Assembly (NCBI GenBank): GCA_046703545.1
Contig: JBJKSX010000053.1
Span: 1-64,000 of the forward strand
Direction of reading: 5' to 3'
DNA length: 64,000 bases
From: JAJZOM01 sp046703545
Lineage (GTDB): Archaea > Thermoplasmatota > Thermoplasmata > Thermoplasmatales > Thermoplasmataceae
Both the position numbers and the translations under genes were made by a program. This document shows, piece by piece, positions 62,672 to 64,000 of the stretch (the first letter of the stretch is position 1; the number at the start of each line of letters is the position of its first letter). The notes beneath the pieces were generated by a model. The model saw nothing but the letters and a program-made list of their open reading frames with translations, was not told where the DNA came from and made no database searches.

Positions 62672-62700
62672 ACAAAACCCCCTTTTTTTGCTGTTTTCCA
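62672..62700 (+). terminator. T-rich terminator after apgM
   Basis: A run of seven Ts (62681-62689 region) after CCCCC, followed by more Ts, sits directly behind the apgM stop and before the TATA box of the next gene. This fits oligo-T termination in archaea. Confidence 0.45.
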
Positions 62701-62760
62701 GGTTATATTTTTAGCACGTTTGGGCCGATGAAAAACGTTATATATTAACCAGACAATAGC

Positions 62761-63441
62761 ATGTCAGACAAATGGATGACACGTAAGACTTTTGGATTGG
62801 GAAACTTAAGAGAGCAGCTTAAGATTCGAAGTATTCAGAAAGAATACGACAAGAAAAACAAGAAAGAGGTCTTGACATATTCACAACCAAAGGGAATATA
62901 CTACACAGTTCTGTTTTCACTTCTTCTATGGTGGATCCCCATCGCAGGCCCTGCCATCGCAGGATATATCGGCGGGAGAAAATCTGGAAGCACAAGCAAG
63001 GCACTAGCATCATCACTCATAGCCACATCTGTAATCTTGATTCTTACGTTCCTACTGGCCCCATTCACAAGCGGACCTCTGTCTGGAGCCAATACTTATT
63101 TCGGAAGCGGAGTTCTGACACTTAGTCAGAGCAAATTGTTTGCCTATTCCGGATTGCTCAGCGATCTGTACACTGGTTACGGCATTTACAAGACATTTGC
63201 CATCATACTTCCTGGTTCAGTGGTCGTGCTGAATATTTTCAGTTATACCGGAGGATTCATGACAACACTGAAAACGCAGGAGGACCACCTGAACTACAGC
63301 TACATGAACCAGAACATAGATGATCAGCTCAGATCAGTGAGATCTGCGCCAAAGGTTAACGTCGGAAGAAGAGTGATCAAGGAATTCACAGACGGCTCAA
63401 ATGATGAAGACGAGGGAATAGGCGGCTGGAGTTACCTCTGA
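62761..63441 (+). CDS. Membrane protein of unknown function
   Basis: The 226-residue product has a basic cytoplasmic N-terminus (about 1-45, rich in Lys), about four membrane helices (near 47-68, 78-101, 118-140 and 145-168, the first pair linked by the basic GGRKSGSTSK loop) and a charged C-terminal tail ending in DEDEGIGGWSYL. I recognise no family. TTATATATTAACC ends about 20 bp before the ATG and marks a leaderless promoter. It stands alone between apgM and serS. Confidence 0.72.
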   Translation: MSDKWMTRKTFGLGNLREQLKIRSIQKEYDKKNKKEVLTYSQPKGIYYTVLFSLLLWWIPIAGPAIAGYIGGRKSGSTSKALASSLIATSVILILTFLLAPFTSGPLSGANTYFGSGVLTLSQSKLFAYSGLLSDLYTGYGIYKTFAIILPGSVVVLNIFSYTGGFMTTLKTQEDHLNYSYMNQNIDDQLRSVRSAPKVNVGRRVIKEFTDGSNDEDEGIGGWSYL

Positions 63442-63490
63442 CCAGACTTTCCCTATAATTTATTAGCCCTTTTTTCTTAACTAAGAGAAA

Positions 63491-64000
63491 ATGATAGACA
63501 TAAAGCTACTCAGGGAGAGCCCTGAACAGTTTTACCATTCCTGCAAATCCAGAGGTTTTGATACGGCCCAACTGGACAAATTCTTTGATCTTGACAGGGA
63601 ATGGAGGGAAAATCTGAAGCAGATCAATGAGCTAAAACACCAGAAGAATGAGTTGAGCTTGGAAGTGTCAAAGCTGGCAAAGAGTGGCCAGGATGCATCA
63701 GATATTAAATCCACTGTCAAGTCCCTTAATGCAAAAATCTCAGAAATGGAATCATCCCAGAAGGATATAGAGACTTCAAGAACAAAAATTGCAAGACTCA
63801 TCCCGAATCTGATTGACAGTTCTGTTCCAATCTGCATGACTGAAGAAGAGGCAAAGGTTGTGAGGACATGGGGTACTGCGTCAGTCTATCAGGATGACCT
63901 GGAATACTTCAAAGAGGCCACGGAACCCGGCATGAAATTCAATGAGCTTGAGAAACGCCCAACAAGCCACGTTGATCTTTTGCAGCAGCTGGATATAGCA
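63491..64000 (+). CDS. serS: Seryl-tRNA synthetase, C-terminus cut by window edge
   Basis: The ATG at 63491 opens a frame that runs off the window (170 codons). MIDIKLLRESPEQF is the usual bacterial/archaeal SerRS start; it is followed by the long coiled-coil arm (about 30-105) that grips the tRNA-Ser variable arm and by the NLIDSSVPIC linker leading to the catalytic domain (HVDLLQQLDIA). This is the common type, not the rare methanogenic one. A TATA-like TATAATTTATTAG lies about 28-35 bp upstream. Confidence 0.9.
   Translation, partial: MIDIKLLRESPEQFYHSCKSRGFDTAQLDKFFDLDREWRENLKQINELKHQKNELSLEVSKLAKSGQDASDIKSTVKSLNAKISEMESSQKDIETSRTKIARLIPNLIDSSVPICMTEEEAKVVRTWGTASVYQDDLEYFKEATEPGMKFNELEKRPTSHVDLLQQLDIA

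Noticed and set aside
1..64000. CRISPR arrays, insertion sequences, integrases, rRNA or tRNA genes
   Set aside because: I found no regularly spaced direct repeats, transposase or integrase motifs, or cloverleaf patterns on reading both strands; small RNAs cannot be excluded by eye.

Overview
The window reads as a gene-dense chromosomal segment of a euryarchaeon, most likely of the Thermoplasmatales or a close relative. The domain call rests on archaeal-type genes seen directly: a complete archaellum (arl/fla) operon, Hel308, an archaeal RecJ/GAN-type nuclease, Nep1, TiaS, Trm5, archaeal S15 and EF-1beta, AK6, an archaeal phosphoglycerate mutase and an AglB/STT3 oligosaccharyltransferase. Many first genes of transcription units have a TATA-like box 22-30 bp before the start codon and no Shine-Dalgarno site (leaderless mRNA), while genes inside operons have GGAGG/GGTGA-like sites. 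The order-level assignment is inference. I saw no rRNA, tRNA, CRISPR array, insertion sequence or prophage.

Layout. 1-12.2 kb: metabolic genes (two short-chain dehydrogenases, an acetolactate-synthase-like enzyme, GDPD, an MFS carrier, an alpha/beta hydrolase, AzlCD, TyrA and chorismate mutase) around a three-gene helical/SPFH/zinc-ribbon cassette (5.5-8.25 kb). 12.4-20.5 kb: an ABC-2 transporter with a secreted partner, a heterodimeric ABC exporter, HtpX, and a SufR-like regulator with candidate palindromic operators. 20.5-27.6 kb: nucleic-acid enzymes (UvrD helicase-nuclease fusion, Nep1, an orphan DNA methyltransferase, S15, GAN/RecJ, a RuvC/YqgF-like protein). 27.6-34.8 kb: a 2112-residue AglB with a very long extracytoplasmic tail, and a small secreted partner. 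34.9-36.5 kb: a divergent pair built from NitT/TauT-type ABC transporter parts, one of them a winged-helix/substrate-binding-protein fusion. 36.5-39.3 kb: PheT, a ribbon-helix-helix regulator and a gamma-carbonic-anhydrase-like protein. 39.4-46.2 kb: arlB-C-D/E-F-G-H-I-J. 46.2-50.5 kb: a 1232-residue helical-repeat protein followed directly by an M50 protease. 50.5-64 kb: a zinc-ribbon microprotein with EF-1beta, GT2, a phosphohexomutase, a lipid and RNA-modification operon (Hel308-Trm5-UppS-TiaS-AK6-CDP-alcohol transferase), SAH hydrolase, ApgM, a membrane protein and the start of SerS.

Connections. Envelope glycosylation recurs: UppS makes the polyprenyl carrier, the GT2 and the phosphohexomutase could feed sugars, and AglB transfers the glycan; arlB, arlF, arlG and several secreted proteins carry N-X-S/T sequons. 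The most unusual items are the AglB with its giant tail, the divergent winged-helix/SBP fusion with a stand-alone AAA-associated domain, the SufR-like regulator with three matching TTATAAA-N-TTTACAA sites, the SPFH/zinc-ribbon cassette and the RuvC/YqgF-like protein beside GAN.
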